Positions 25,559 to 33,104 of a stretch of 64,000 nucleotides of DNA are shown piece after piece (position 1 is the first letter of the stretch; the number at the start of each line of letters is the position of its first letter). Location of the stretch: assembly GCF_031456495.1 (NCBI RefSeq), contig NZ_JAVDUW010000001.1:124001-188000 (forward strand), read 5' to 3'. Source of the stretch: Pedococcus sp031456495 (GTDB lineage: Bacteria > Actinomycetota > Actinomycetes > Actinomycetales > Dermatophilaceae). The position numbers were made by a program, and so were the translations under genes. The notes beneath the pieces are model-generated. The model had not been told where the DNA came from. It did not search any database and saw only the letters and a program-made list of their open reading frames with translations.

Positions 25559-26548
25559 GTGGACACCCGGACCCTCGGCAACGCACTCACCGTCTCGCCC
25601 ATCGGCCTGGGCTGCATGGGCATCAGCCAGAGCTTCGGCCCGTCGCCCGAGCGACCCGCGATGGTCGAGTTCCTGCGGCAGGCCGTCGACCACGGCGTCA
25701 CGTTCTTCGACACCGCGGAGGTGTACGGGCCGTACGCCAACGAGGAGGTCGTCGGCGAGGCCCTGGAGCCGGTGCGGGACTCGGTCGTCATCGCCACGAA
25801 GTTCGGCTTCGCATTCGACGAGGACGGCCGCCAGAACGGTGTCAGCAGCCGGCCGGAGCACATCCGCGCGGCCGTCGAGGGCTCGCTGCGGCGCCTGCGC
25901 ACCGACGTCATCGACCTGCTCTACCAGCACCGGGTGGACCCCGACGTCCCGATCGAGGACGTGGCCGGCACGGTCAAGGAGCTCATCGACGCAGGGAAGG
26001 TCCGGCACTTCGGCCTCTCCGAGGCCGGGCCGACGACCATCCGCCGGGCGCACGCGGTGCAGCCCGTGACGGCGCTGCAGAGCGAGTACTCGCTGTTCTG
26101 GCGCGAGCCGGAGGAGTCGGTGCTCGGCACCCTCGAGGAGCTCGGCATCGGCTTCGTCCCCTTCAGCCCGCTGGGGCGCGGGCTGCTCACGGGGCAGGTC
26201 AAGCGCGGCGACACCTTCGGCGAGGGTGACATCCGCGCCAACCTCCCGCGGTTCAGCGGGGAGGCGCTCGACCACAACCTGGCGCTCGTCGACAAGGTGA
26301 CGGCCGTCGCCGAGCGCGTCGGCGCCACCCCCGGCCAGGTGGCGATCGCGTGGCTGCTGTCCCGCAAGCCGTGGGTCGTGCCGATCCCCGGCACCCGTCG
26401 CCTGGAGCGCCTGGACGAGAACCTCGCCGCCGCCGACCTGCACCTCGGGGAGGACGACCTGGCGGAACTCACGGCCGCGTCGGACGCCGCCGACGTGCAG
26501 GGAGACCGCTACCCGGCGGCGATGCAGGCGATGATCGACCGCTCGTAG
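25559..26548 (+). CDS. Aldo/keto reductase
   Basis: A 329-residue TIM-barrel NADPH-dependent reductase: GLGCMGISQSFG, then FFDTAEVYGPYANEE (catalytic Asp and Tyr), IATKFGF (Lys), and the C-terminal cofactor loop PIPGTRRLERLDEN. It belongs to the AKR group near Tas/YajO and plant perakine reductase. Substrate unknown, probably an aldehyde. GTG 25559 has CAGGAGG 6 bases upstream. Confidence 0.9.
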   Translation: MDTRTLGNALTVSPIGLGCMGISQSFGPSPERPAMVEFLRQAVDHGVTFFDTAEVYGPYANEEVVGEALEPVRDSVVIATKFGFAFDEDGRQNGVSSRPEHIRAAVEGSLRRLRTDVIDLLYQHRVDPDVPIEDVAGTVKELIDAGKVRHFGLSEAGPTTIRRAHAVQPVTALQSEYSLFWREPEESVLGTLEELGIGFVPFSPLGRGLLTGQVKRGDTFGEGDIRANLPRFSGEALDHNLALVDKVTAVAERVGATPGQVAIAWLLSRKPWVVPIPGTRRLERLDENLAAADLHLGEDDLAELTAASDAADVQGDRYPAAMQAMIDRS

Positions 26549-26628
26549 GGTCCGTCCTGGGTCGTCGCCCCGACGCGCGCGTCCGTCCGACCCGGGCGGG
26601 GCGGTCGGCTGCTGGCTACGATCCGAAC

Positions 26629-28173
26629 GTGGGTCTCGCCGAGTGGTACCTCAGTCCGGCCGAGCGCGGGAACCCCGCCACCCGGCTCGACAGCCGGCAC
26701 AGCCCGGCGACCGGCTGGACCGAGGGGAACCTCGTGCACCCGCTCGTGCACGGCGCCACCTACTTCGCCGAGCTGGTGGCGCGCGTCGACGAGCTCGAGC
26801 GGGGCGACCTGCTCCTGTTCGTCGACTGGCGCGGCGACCCGGACGAGCGGCTCACGGGCGAGCGCGGCAGCGAGGTCGCAGCCGTCTTCGCCGCGGCGGC
26901 GCGCCGCGGCGTCGACGTGCGCGGGCTGGTGTGGCGCTCGCACTGGGACCGGCTCGCGTTCTCCAGCACCGAGAACCGCACCCTGCAGGAGGACGTCAAC
27001 GCCGCCGGCGGCCAGTGCCTGCTCGACATGCGGGTGCGCACCGGCGGCTCGCACCACCAGAAGTTCGTCGTCCTGCGCCACCCCGGCCGGCCCGAGCGCG
27101 ACGTGGCGTTCCTGGGCGGCATCGACCTGTGCCACAGCCGCCGGGACGACGCCACTCACCGCGGCGACCCGCAGCGCCAGGCCATGGCGGCGGCATACGG
27201 CCCGCGCCCCCCGTGGCACGACGTGCAGCTGCGCCTGACCGGTCCGGTGGTCGGCGACGTCGAGACCGTGTTCCGGGAGCGGTGGGAGGACCCCCAGGTG
27301 ACCAGCCGCTCGCCGCTGCGGTGGGCGGACGACGCGCTGCACCACGACCGCGTCCGCCCCACCCCGCTGCCGCCGCAGCTGCCGGACCCTGCGCCCACCG
27401 GGCCGCACCCGGTCCAGCTGCTGCGCACGTACCCGCGCCGCGCCGGCGGCTACCCCTTCGCCCCGCGCGGCGAGCGCAGCGTCGCCCGGGGCTGCGCCAA
27501 GGCGGTGCGGCGGGCCCAGTCGCTGCTCTACGTCGAGGACCAGTACCTCTGGTCGCCGGACGTGGCGCGGACCTTCGCGGACGCCCTGCGGCGCAACCCG
27601 GGGCTGCGCCTGGTCGCCGTCCTCCCGCACCGGCCCGACCAGGACGGCCGGCTCTCCATGCCGCCCAACCTCGTCGGCCGCGACCGCGTCCTGCGGCACC
27701 TGCGGGAGGTCGCGCCGGGGCGGGTCGCCTTCTACGGCATCGAGAATGCCGAGGGCACGCCGGTGTACGTGCACGCCAAGGTCTGCGTCGTCGACGACTC
27801 CTGGGCGAGTGTCGGGTCCGACAACCTCAACCGCAGGTCGTGGACGCACGACTCGGAGGTGTCGGCGGCCGTCGCGCACGAGGGGTACGCACGAGGGCTG
27901 CGCGAGGAGCTCGTGCGCGAGCACCTCGGCCTGCACGACGCCGAGCCGACCCCCGGTGTCGAGGACCTCTTCGACGCCTTCGCCGAGCGGGCATCGGCAC
28001 TCGAGCGGTGGCACCGCGAGGGGCGCAGCGGCACACGACCGCCCGGGCAGGTGCGGCCGGTCCACGACCCGGCGCTGGGCCGGCTCACCCGCGCCTGGGC
28101 CGAGGTGGCGTACCGGTACGTCTACGACCCCGACGGCAGGCCGCTGTCGCTGAGGCTCCGCCGCCGGATGTGA
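26629..28173 (+). CDS. Phospholipase D family protein with two HKD motifs
   Basis: A 514-residue protein with both PLD catalytic motifs: SHHQKFVVLRH (His143, Lys145) and VYVHAKVCVVDDSWASVG (His382, Lys384), each followed by the Gly/Ser/Asn part (GGIDL; GSDNLN). It should hydrolyse or transfer phosphodiesters such as phospholipid headgroups. No signal peptide is visible. GTG 26629 fits the family start but has a poor ribosome site. It ends in a tandem-repeat tract shared with the convergent neighbour. Confidence 0.85.
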   Translation: MGLAEWYLSPAERGNPATRLDSRHSPATGWTEGNLVHPLVHGATYFAELVARVDELERGDLLLFVDWRGDPDERLTGERGSEVAAVFAAAARRGVDVRGLVWRSHWDRLAFSSTENRTLQEDVNAAGGQCLLDMRVRTGGSHHQKFVVLRHPGRPERDVAFLGGIDLCHSRRDDATHRGDPQRQAMAAAYGPRPPWHDVQLRLTGPVVGDVETVFRERWEDPQVTSRSPLRWADDALHHDRVRPTPLPPQLPDPAPTGPHPVQLLRTYPRRAGGYPFAPRGERSVARGCAKAVRRAQSLLYVEDQYLWSPDVARTFADALRRNPGLRLVAVLPHRPDQDGRLSMPPNLVGRDRVLRHLREVAPGRVAFYGIENAEGTPVYVHAKVCVVDDSWASVGSDNLNRRSWTHDSEVSAAVAHEGYARGLREELVREHLGLHDAEPTPGVEDLFDAFAERASALERWHREGRSGTRPPGQVRPVHDPALGRLTRAWAEVAYRYVYDPDGRPLSLRLRRRM

Positions 28174-28180
28174 CCCCTCG

Positions 28181-28271
28181 CGGCTGGGCCCTGGCGGCTG
28201 GGCCCTGGCGGCTGGGCCCTGGCGGGTGGACCCTCACGGCTGAGCCCTCGCGACTGAGCCCTCGCGGCTAC
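28181..28271. repeat. 14-bp tandem repeat between convergent genes
   Basis: Six head-to-tail copies of CGGCTGGGCCCTGG and variants, plus a partial seventh. The first three are identical; the last three share CGGCTGAGCCCTCG-like variants. The partial copy contains the TAG stop of the DUF1345 gene. The core GGGCCC is self-complementary, so the RNA could fold into serial hairpins and act as terminator. Confidence 0.9.
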
Positions 28272-28930
28272 TTGGCCAGACCTGCGACGAGGTTGACCGT
28301 GACGCTGATGACGACCGCGCCGAGCAGGTACGACAGCAGCATGTGGCGCAGGATCGTGGCGCGCAGGTCCTGGCGGCTGATGTCCGTGTCGGAGACCTGG
28401 AACGTCATGCCCAGGGTGAAGGACAGGTAGGCGAAGTCGCTGTAGCGCGGGTCCTCGTCCTGGTTGAAGTCGATGCCGCCGTGGGGCTCGTCGCGGTAGT
28501 ACATCCGGGCGTACCGGACGGTGAAGAGCGTGTGCACCATCGCCCAGGCGAGCGCGACGCTGAGGACGGTGAGGACGGCCTCGACCACCTTGCCCGACCC
28601 GCTGCCCGACGACCCGGTGCCGAGGAAGAGGCCGACCGCGCCGAGGCTCGCGATCGCGGCGGTGAGGACGGCGACGTCGGCAGACTTCTGGCCCGGGTCC
28701 TCACGCGAGGCGTGCTGCTTCGTGGCGCTGCCGTCGAGCGGCCAGATGGTGAACCACATCCACGCGACGTAGAGGGCGGCACCCGCCATCCACCCGACGA
28801 GCAGGCCCAGCTGCCAGCCCGCAGGCGTCGCCGACGTCCCCACCCCGGCGACGAGACCGACGGCCAGCGAGGAGAGCAGCCTGGGGCGAGCCCCGGCCCC
28901 GCGGATCCCGCCGCGCGGCGCGGCGCTCAC
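28268..28930 (-). CDS. DUF1345 membrane protein
   Basis: A 220-residue membrane protein with about five helices and the DUF1345 signature GGIDFNQDEDPRYSDFAYL followed by FTLGMTFQVSDTDISRQDLR, then a helix before the C-terminus. Function is unknown. GTG 28930 has GAGG 5 bases upstream. Confidence 0.85.
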   Translation of the reverse strand: MSAAPRGGIRGAGARPRLLSSLAVGLVAGVGTSATPAGWQLGLLVGWMAGAALYVAWMWFTIWPLDGSATKQHASREDPGQKSADVAVLTAAIASLGAVGLFLGTGSSGSGSGKVVEAVLTVLSVALAWAMVHTLFTVRYARMYYRDEPHGGIDFNQDEDPRYSDFAYLSFTLGMTFQVSDTDISRQDLRATILRHMLLSYLLGAVVISVTVNLVAGLAK

Positions 28931-29129
28931 GCGGGCCTCGTGGTGGGCGCGGACGGGGTTCCCTGCGGCGTGGGGGCTGGCGACATGGGCGCGACGGTAC
29001 CGCGCTGACCTGCGGGAACACCCTGCCGGATGTCATGGCCCTCGGGAGATGGGGGCACCCGGTCCGGCCACGGGCACGTCGCGATACGAACCACAGGCGC
29101 GCCACAGCGACGGGTGGCAGAGTGACGCC

Positions 29130-29861
29130 GTGCAGTCCGCGACGCAGGGGTCTGGAGGCGCCCTCCAGCGCGCCGTCTCGGACACGCTGGCCGAGGCGAC
29201 CGGACGCGAGTTGCGCGACAACCCCGTGGTGGCCGGCACCGGCGGCCCCGCCGGGAACGCGCTGCTGACCGCGTGGACCGCGCTGGTGCTGCTGGCCCTG
29301 TCGGTCGCCGAGCTGCTGACCCTCTTCGACGTCCGAGGGCTGATCTCCTGGCACGTCGCGCTGGGCGCACTGCTCATCCCGCCGGCCGTCATGAAGACCG
29401 CGAGCACCGGCTGGCGGATGGCCAGCTACTACCTCGGCCGCCGACCCTACGAGGAGGCCGGACCACCACCGCTGCTCATGCGCCTGCTCGGGCCGCTGGT
29501 CGTGGTCTCCACCCTGGGGCTGCTGGCCACGGGCGTGCTGCTCATCCTCCTGGGCGAGGAGCAGGCGCGGCGCACGAGCCTCACGGTGCTCGGGTTCCGC
29601 GCCGACTGGGTGACCGCGCACCAGGGCTTCTTCGCCGTGTGGTGCGGGGCGGTCGGGCTGCACCTGCTCGGTCGCATCGTCCCGGCCCTGCGGGCGACGG
29701 TGCTCCGCGGACCCGGGGCCGAGCGCGCCGTGCCGGGGCGGTGGGCCCGCGTGCTGTGGTTCGCCGTGATGGTGCTCGGCGCCGCGGCGCTGGCGGTCGT
29801 GCTGGTGCACGCGGACAGCAGCTGGGCCTCGCACGGCTTCGGCGAGCGCGGCGAGCACTGA
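29130..29861 (+). CDS. Cytochrome b561-like multi-pass membrane protein
   Basis: A 243-residue protein with about four membrane helices. Potential haem-ligand histidines lie in ISWHVALGALLIPP and TAHQGFFAVWCGAVGLHLLG. This pattern suggests a small b-type cytochrome or DUF4405-like protein, but haem binding is inferred. GTG 29130 is chosen near the hydrophilic start; upstream frame is open to 29049 but lacks support. It is divergent from DUF1345. Confidence 0.6.
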   Translation: MQSATQGSGGALQRAVSDTLAEATGRELRDNPVVAGTGGPAGNALLTAWTALVLLALSVAELLTLFDVRGLISWHVALGALLIPPAVMKTASTGWRMASYYLGRRPYEEAGPPPLLMRLLGPLVVVSTLGLLATGVLLILLGEEQARRTSLTVLGFRADWVTAHQGFFAVWCGAVGLHLLGRIVPALRATVLRGPGAERAVPGRWARVLWFAVMVLGAAALAVVLVHADSSWASHGFGERGEH

Positions 29862-29865
29862 CCGG

Positions 29866-30630
29866 TCAGTGAGCCGACCGGGTGGGGCGGATGTTGGTCC
29901 AGCCGGTCCAGCCGTGGGCCTCGAGCCGGTCGAGGATCCGCTGCGCGCCGGGGACCGAGCTGAGGAAGACCCCGTCCAGCAGCGCCGCGAGGTCGTCGGG
30001 CAGGGCGCCCTCGTCCCACGCGTCCGCCGGCACGGCCTCGAACTGCTCGACGAGCCGGTCGGCCACGGTGTCCAGCCTCGGGTCGTCCGGCGCCCACGTC
30101 CTGATGTCGAACAGCTCGCGGTAGAGCTGCTGGATGCTCGGGTCGTCGAGCTGGGCCTCCTTGACCTGCATGTAGAACGGCATCCGCTCGGGCAGGTGGG
30201 CGGCCACGAGGATCCACGCGTCGCGCTCGGCCTCGACCATCTGCTCCGGGACGCCGACCGCGCGCAGCCGGTCGAGGTACGCGACCGCCTCGGGCGGCAG
30301 CGCCAGGCTGTCACCGGCGGCCAGCAGGGCGATCCGCTCGCGGTGGCGCTGTCGCTCACGGATCTCGGCCCGCAGGCGGCGGTCGATCTCCCCCACCGCG
30401 GTCGCGAACTCGTCCCCGCTTGCGGACAGCAGCTCGCGCACCCGCGACAACGGCACGCCGGCGTCGGCGAGGGTGCGGATCCGGACGAGCTCGACCACCG
30501 CCGCCGCGTCGTAGCGCCGGTACCCCGAGGAGTCGCGCTCGGGCTCGGGCAGCAGCCCCTTGGCGTGGTAGTGGCGGACCGCGCGCACCGTCACCCCGGC
30601 ATACGTCGCGAGCTCGCCGATCGTCAGCAT
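29866..30630 (-). CDS. MerR-family transcriptional regulator
   Basis: A 254-residue regulator. Residues 1-70 form the MerR winged helix (MLTIGELATYAGVTVRAVRH, YRRYDAAAVVELVRI). Coiled-coil residues 70-110 follow, then a large C-terminal effector domain (about 130-254, LPERMPFYMQVKEAQLDDPS) like the TipAL-type drug-sensing regulators. It lies 79 bp downstream of the ABC exporter genes on the same strand, so it probably controls them through the dyad at 32353-32371. Confidence 0.85.
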   Translation of the reverse strand: MLTIGELATYAGVTVRAVRHYHAKGLLPEPERDSSGYRRYDAAAVVELVRIRTLADAGVPLSRVRELLSASGDEFATAVGEIDRRLRAEIRERQRHRERIALLAAGDSLALPPEAVAYLDRLRAVGVPEQMVEAERDAWILVAAHLPERMPFYMQVKEAQLDDPSIQQLYRELFDIRTWAPDDPRLDTVADRLVEQFEAVPADAWDEGALPDDLAALLDGVFLSSVPGAQRILDRLEAHGWTGWTNIRPTRSAH

Positions 30631-30709
30631 GGCCCCATTCTCCCCACGAGGCTCCGCCGGTCCGCCCACCTCGGGTGGGTGGCCGGCGCCGCCGGCGCCG
30701 TATGCCGTG

Positions 30710-31468
30710 TCACGCGACCCTGGCGCGGTAGGTCCGCATCGCCAGCACGTACGCGACCACGAGCAGGCCGACGCACCACGCCAGCGCGACCCACACCCCG
30801 TTCCCGACCGGCCGCTCGGCATACAGGTCCCGGATGGTGTCCACGATCGAGGTGACGGGCTGGTGCTCGGCGAACCACCGCACGGGCCCAGGCATCCCCG
30901 CCGTGGGCACGAACGCCGAGCTGAGGAACGGCAGGAAGATCAGCGGGTAGGAGAAGCCGCTGACACCGTCCACGGTCTTCGCCGTGAGGCCGGGGATGAC
31001 GGCCAACCAGGTGAGCGCGAGCGTGAAGAGGACGAGGATCCCGAGGACCGCGAGCCACGCGAGCACCCCTGCGCCGGAACGGAACCCCATCAGCACGGCG
31101 ACGAGCACGACCAGGACGAGTGAGGTCAGGTTGGCCACCACGGACGTCAGGACGTGGCTCCACAGCACCGCGGACCGGGCGATCGGCATCGACTGGAACC
31201 GCTCGACGATGCCGCCCGACACGTCCGTGAAGAGGCGGAACGCGGTGTAGGCGATGCCCGAGGCCACGGTGATGAGCAGGATGCCCGGGAGCAGGTAGTC
31301 GACGTAGCGGCCGCCGCCGAAGTCGATTGCGCTGCCGAAGACGTAGACGAACAGCAGCAGCATCGCGATCGGGGTGACCGCGGTCGTGATGATCGTGTCG
31401 GGGCTGCGCAGGACGTGCCGCAGCGACCGCTTGGTCAGGACTGTGGTGTCGTGCAGGACGGTGCTCAT
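30710..31468 (-). CDS. ABC-2 type exporter permease (DrrB-like)
   Basis: A 252-residue membrane protein with six helices. The pattern TDVSGGIVERFQSMPIARSA in the first cytoplasmic loop and the central GFSYPLIFLPFLSSAFVPT are typical of daunorubicin-resistance DrrB permeases. It would form the channel for the ATPase encoded just before it; ATGA overlap couples them. Substrate unknown, probably a drug or lipid. Confidence 0.87.
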   Translation of the reverse strand: MSTVLHDTTVLTKRSLRHVLRSPDTIITTAVTPIAMLLLFVYVFGSAIDFGGGRYVDYLLPGILLITVASGIAYTAFRLFTDVSGGIVERFQSMPIARSAVLWSHVLTSVVANLTSLVLVVLVAVLMGFRSGAGVLAWLAVLGILVLFTLALTWLAVIPGLTAKTVDGVSGFSYPLIFLPFLSSAFVPTAGMPGPVRWFAEHQPVTSIVDTIRDLYAERPVGNGVWVALAWCVGLLVVAYVLAMRTYRARVA

Positions 31469-32337
31469 CGGGCATCCTTCGCGGTCGGCTGGGCGGGGGT
31501 GGTGGAGGAGTGGACGGTGGCCGGCCCGGTGGCCGCGGGGGCGGCACGGTCGTGGCCGGTGATGGCGAGGAAGACGTCCTCGAGGGAGGGCTGCTTCTCG
31601 ACGTACTCGACCTCGACCGGCGGGAGGAGCGCCTTGAGCTCGGCGAGCGTGCCGTCGGCGATGATCCGGCCCTCGTGCAGGACCGCGATCCGGTCGGCGA
31701 GCTGCTCCGCCTCGTCGAGGTACTGGGTGGTGAGCAGGACGGTCGTGCCGCGGCCGGCCAGCTCGCGCACGGTGTCCCAGACCTCGAGCCGCGACTGCGG
31801 GTCCAGGCCCGTCGTCGGCTCGTCGAGGAACAGCACGGCCGGGTCACCGATGAGGCTCATGGCGATGTCGAGGCGGCGGCGCATGCCGCCGGAGTAGGTG
31901 GCGGCGCGACGGCTCCCGGCCTCGACGAGGTCGAACCGCGAGAGCAGGTCGTCAGCGACCCGGCCCGGGTCGGGCTGGCGGCGCAGCTGGGCGATGAGGA
32001 CGAGGTTCTCCCGGCCGGTCAGCACCTCGTCCACGGCCGCGAACTGGCCGGTGAGGCTGATCGACGCACGGACGAGCGCGGGCTCGGACCCGACGTCGTG
32101 GCCGTCCACGGACGTACTGCCCCCGTCCGCCGCGAGCAGGGTCGACAGGATGCGGACGAGCGTCGTCTTGCCCGCGCCGTTGGAGCCCAGGAGGGCGAGG
32201 ACGGTGCCGGCCGGAACGGTCAGGTCGACGCCGCGCAGGACGTCGTTGTCCCCGTATGCCTTGGTGAGGCCCACGACCTCGACGGCCGCCCTTGTGATGG
32301 CTGCGGGAGTCGCAGTGGGTGCTGGTGTGGTGGTCAT
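31465..32337 (-). CDS. ABC transporter ATPase (DrrA-like)
   Basis: A 290-residue ATPase with Walker A LLGSNGAGKTTLVRI, signature YSGGMRRRLDIAM, Walker B VLFLDEPTTGLD and an H-loop position occupied by Gln (LLTTQYLDEAEQL), as is typical for DrrA-type exporters. The C-terminal PSLEDVFLAITG is also typical. ATG 32337 has no Shine-Dalgarno and lies very close to the promoter dyad, so the mRNA is probably leaderless or nearly so. It overlaps the permease by four bases. Confidence 0.9.
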   Translation of the reverse strand: MTTTPAPTATPAAITRAAVEVVGLTKAYGDNDVLRGVDLTVPAGTVLALLGSNGAGKTTLVRILSTLLAADGGSTSVDGHDVGSEPALVRASISLTGQFAAVDEVLTGRENLVLIAQLRRQPDPGRVADDLLSRFDLVEAGSRRAATYSGGMRRRLDIAMSLIGDPAVLFLDEPTTGLDPQSRLEVWDTVRELAGRGTTVLLTTQYLDEAEQLADRIAVLHEGRIIADGTLAELKALLPPVEVEYVEKQPSLEDVFLAITGHDRAAPAATGPATVHSSTTPAQPTAKDAR

Positions 32338-32352
32338 GCGGACAGCGTGCAA

Positions 32353-32376
32353 CCCTGACGCTGCGTCAAGGTCAAG
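32353..32376 (-). promoter_or_regulatory. MerR-type operator/promoter of the DrrAB-like operon
   Basis: On the minus strand CCTTGACGC-A-GCGTCAGGG is a near-perfect dyad (one mismatch) that includes a -35-like TTGAC; a second TTGACC overlaps its left end. MerR activators bind dyads lying in the promoter spacer. The ATG is only 15 bases beyond the dyad. Confidence 0.55.
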
Positions 32377-32592
32377 CGGACTTTCGCGGCGGTCCCGATG
32401 ACAGGGACGGTCGCGGTCGTCGCGGCGCCGGCGGCGCCGCACCGGGGACTGGGCCGACCGGCCTCGGTCACATCCGCTTCGCCCGGGACGTCAGTGGGGG
32501 GAAGGCCTCGGGAACGAGCTGCACGAGGGGCCGTCGGCACCACCACCACGACCACACCCGCCCACCACGCGGGTCATCTCCAGGAGGAACCC

Positions 32593-33063
32593 ATGTCCTA
32601 CGTCGTCGACTTCCAGAACGTCTCCACCACCGGGCTGGAGACCTCGCCCGTCGCCGAAGCCCTCGCCGGGCTGCGGGCCAACGAGGCCCGCTACTTCAGG
32701 AACAAGTACGACCACACGTTCACGGTCGAGCCCGCCGAGGAGGCGACCGACCTCGTCCAGTACGTCCACTCGATCCTGCTCAAGGAGCGCGACCTCACCA
32801 TCGCGGCCAGGCCGCTCGAGGCGACCTCCTTCGAGGCCGAGGGGACCCGGTGGACGTACGTCTTCTACGAGGACGGGCTCGCCATCAACGTCATGTACGC
32901 GCTCGAGGACGGCGGCAAGCGCGCCGTCGGGTTCAAGCTCTCCGACGGCATGGAGGTGCCAAAGGAGCTCGCGGACACGTTCAAGTTCGCCCGGCAGAAG
33001 TCGAAGCTGGCCGGCACGATCCGCGGGTCCTTCTTCGTCATCAAGGGCACGTACGACCTCTGA
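32593..33063 (+). CDS. Conserved-looking hypothetical protein
   Basis: A 156-residue soluble protein of mixed alpha/beta character: MSYVVDFQNVSTTGLETSPV, then ANEARYFRNKYDHTFTV, a VHSILLKERD segment, beta strands (WTYVFYEDGLAINVMYALED) and a basic C-terminus FVIKGTYDL. It has no signal peptide, membrane helix or known catalytic motif. A strong CAGGAGG precedes ATG 32593, and codon use is that of a real gene. I do not recognise the family. It lies 41 bp before lhr and may share its mRNA. Confidence 0.75.
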   Translation: MSYVVDFQNVSTTGLETSPVAEALAGLRANEARYFRNKYDHTFTVEPAEEATDLVQYVHSILLKERDLTIAARPLEATSFEAEGTRWTYVFYEDGLAINVMYALEDGGKRAVGFKLSDGMEVPKELADTFKFARQKSKLAGTIRGSFFVIKGTYDL

Positions 33064-33104
33064 GACCGGCGGGTGTCGGTGGCGGGTGAGAGGCTGGACG
33101 CCTG

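Noticed and set aside
28181..28271. Possible CRISPR array
   Set aside because: Units are 14 bp and contiguous, with no spacers and no cas genes nearby.
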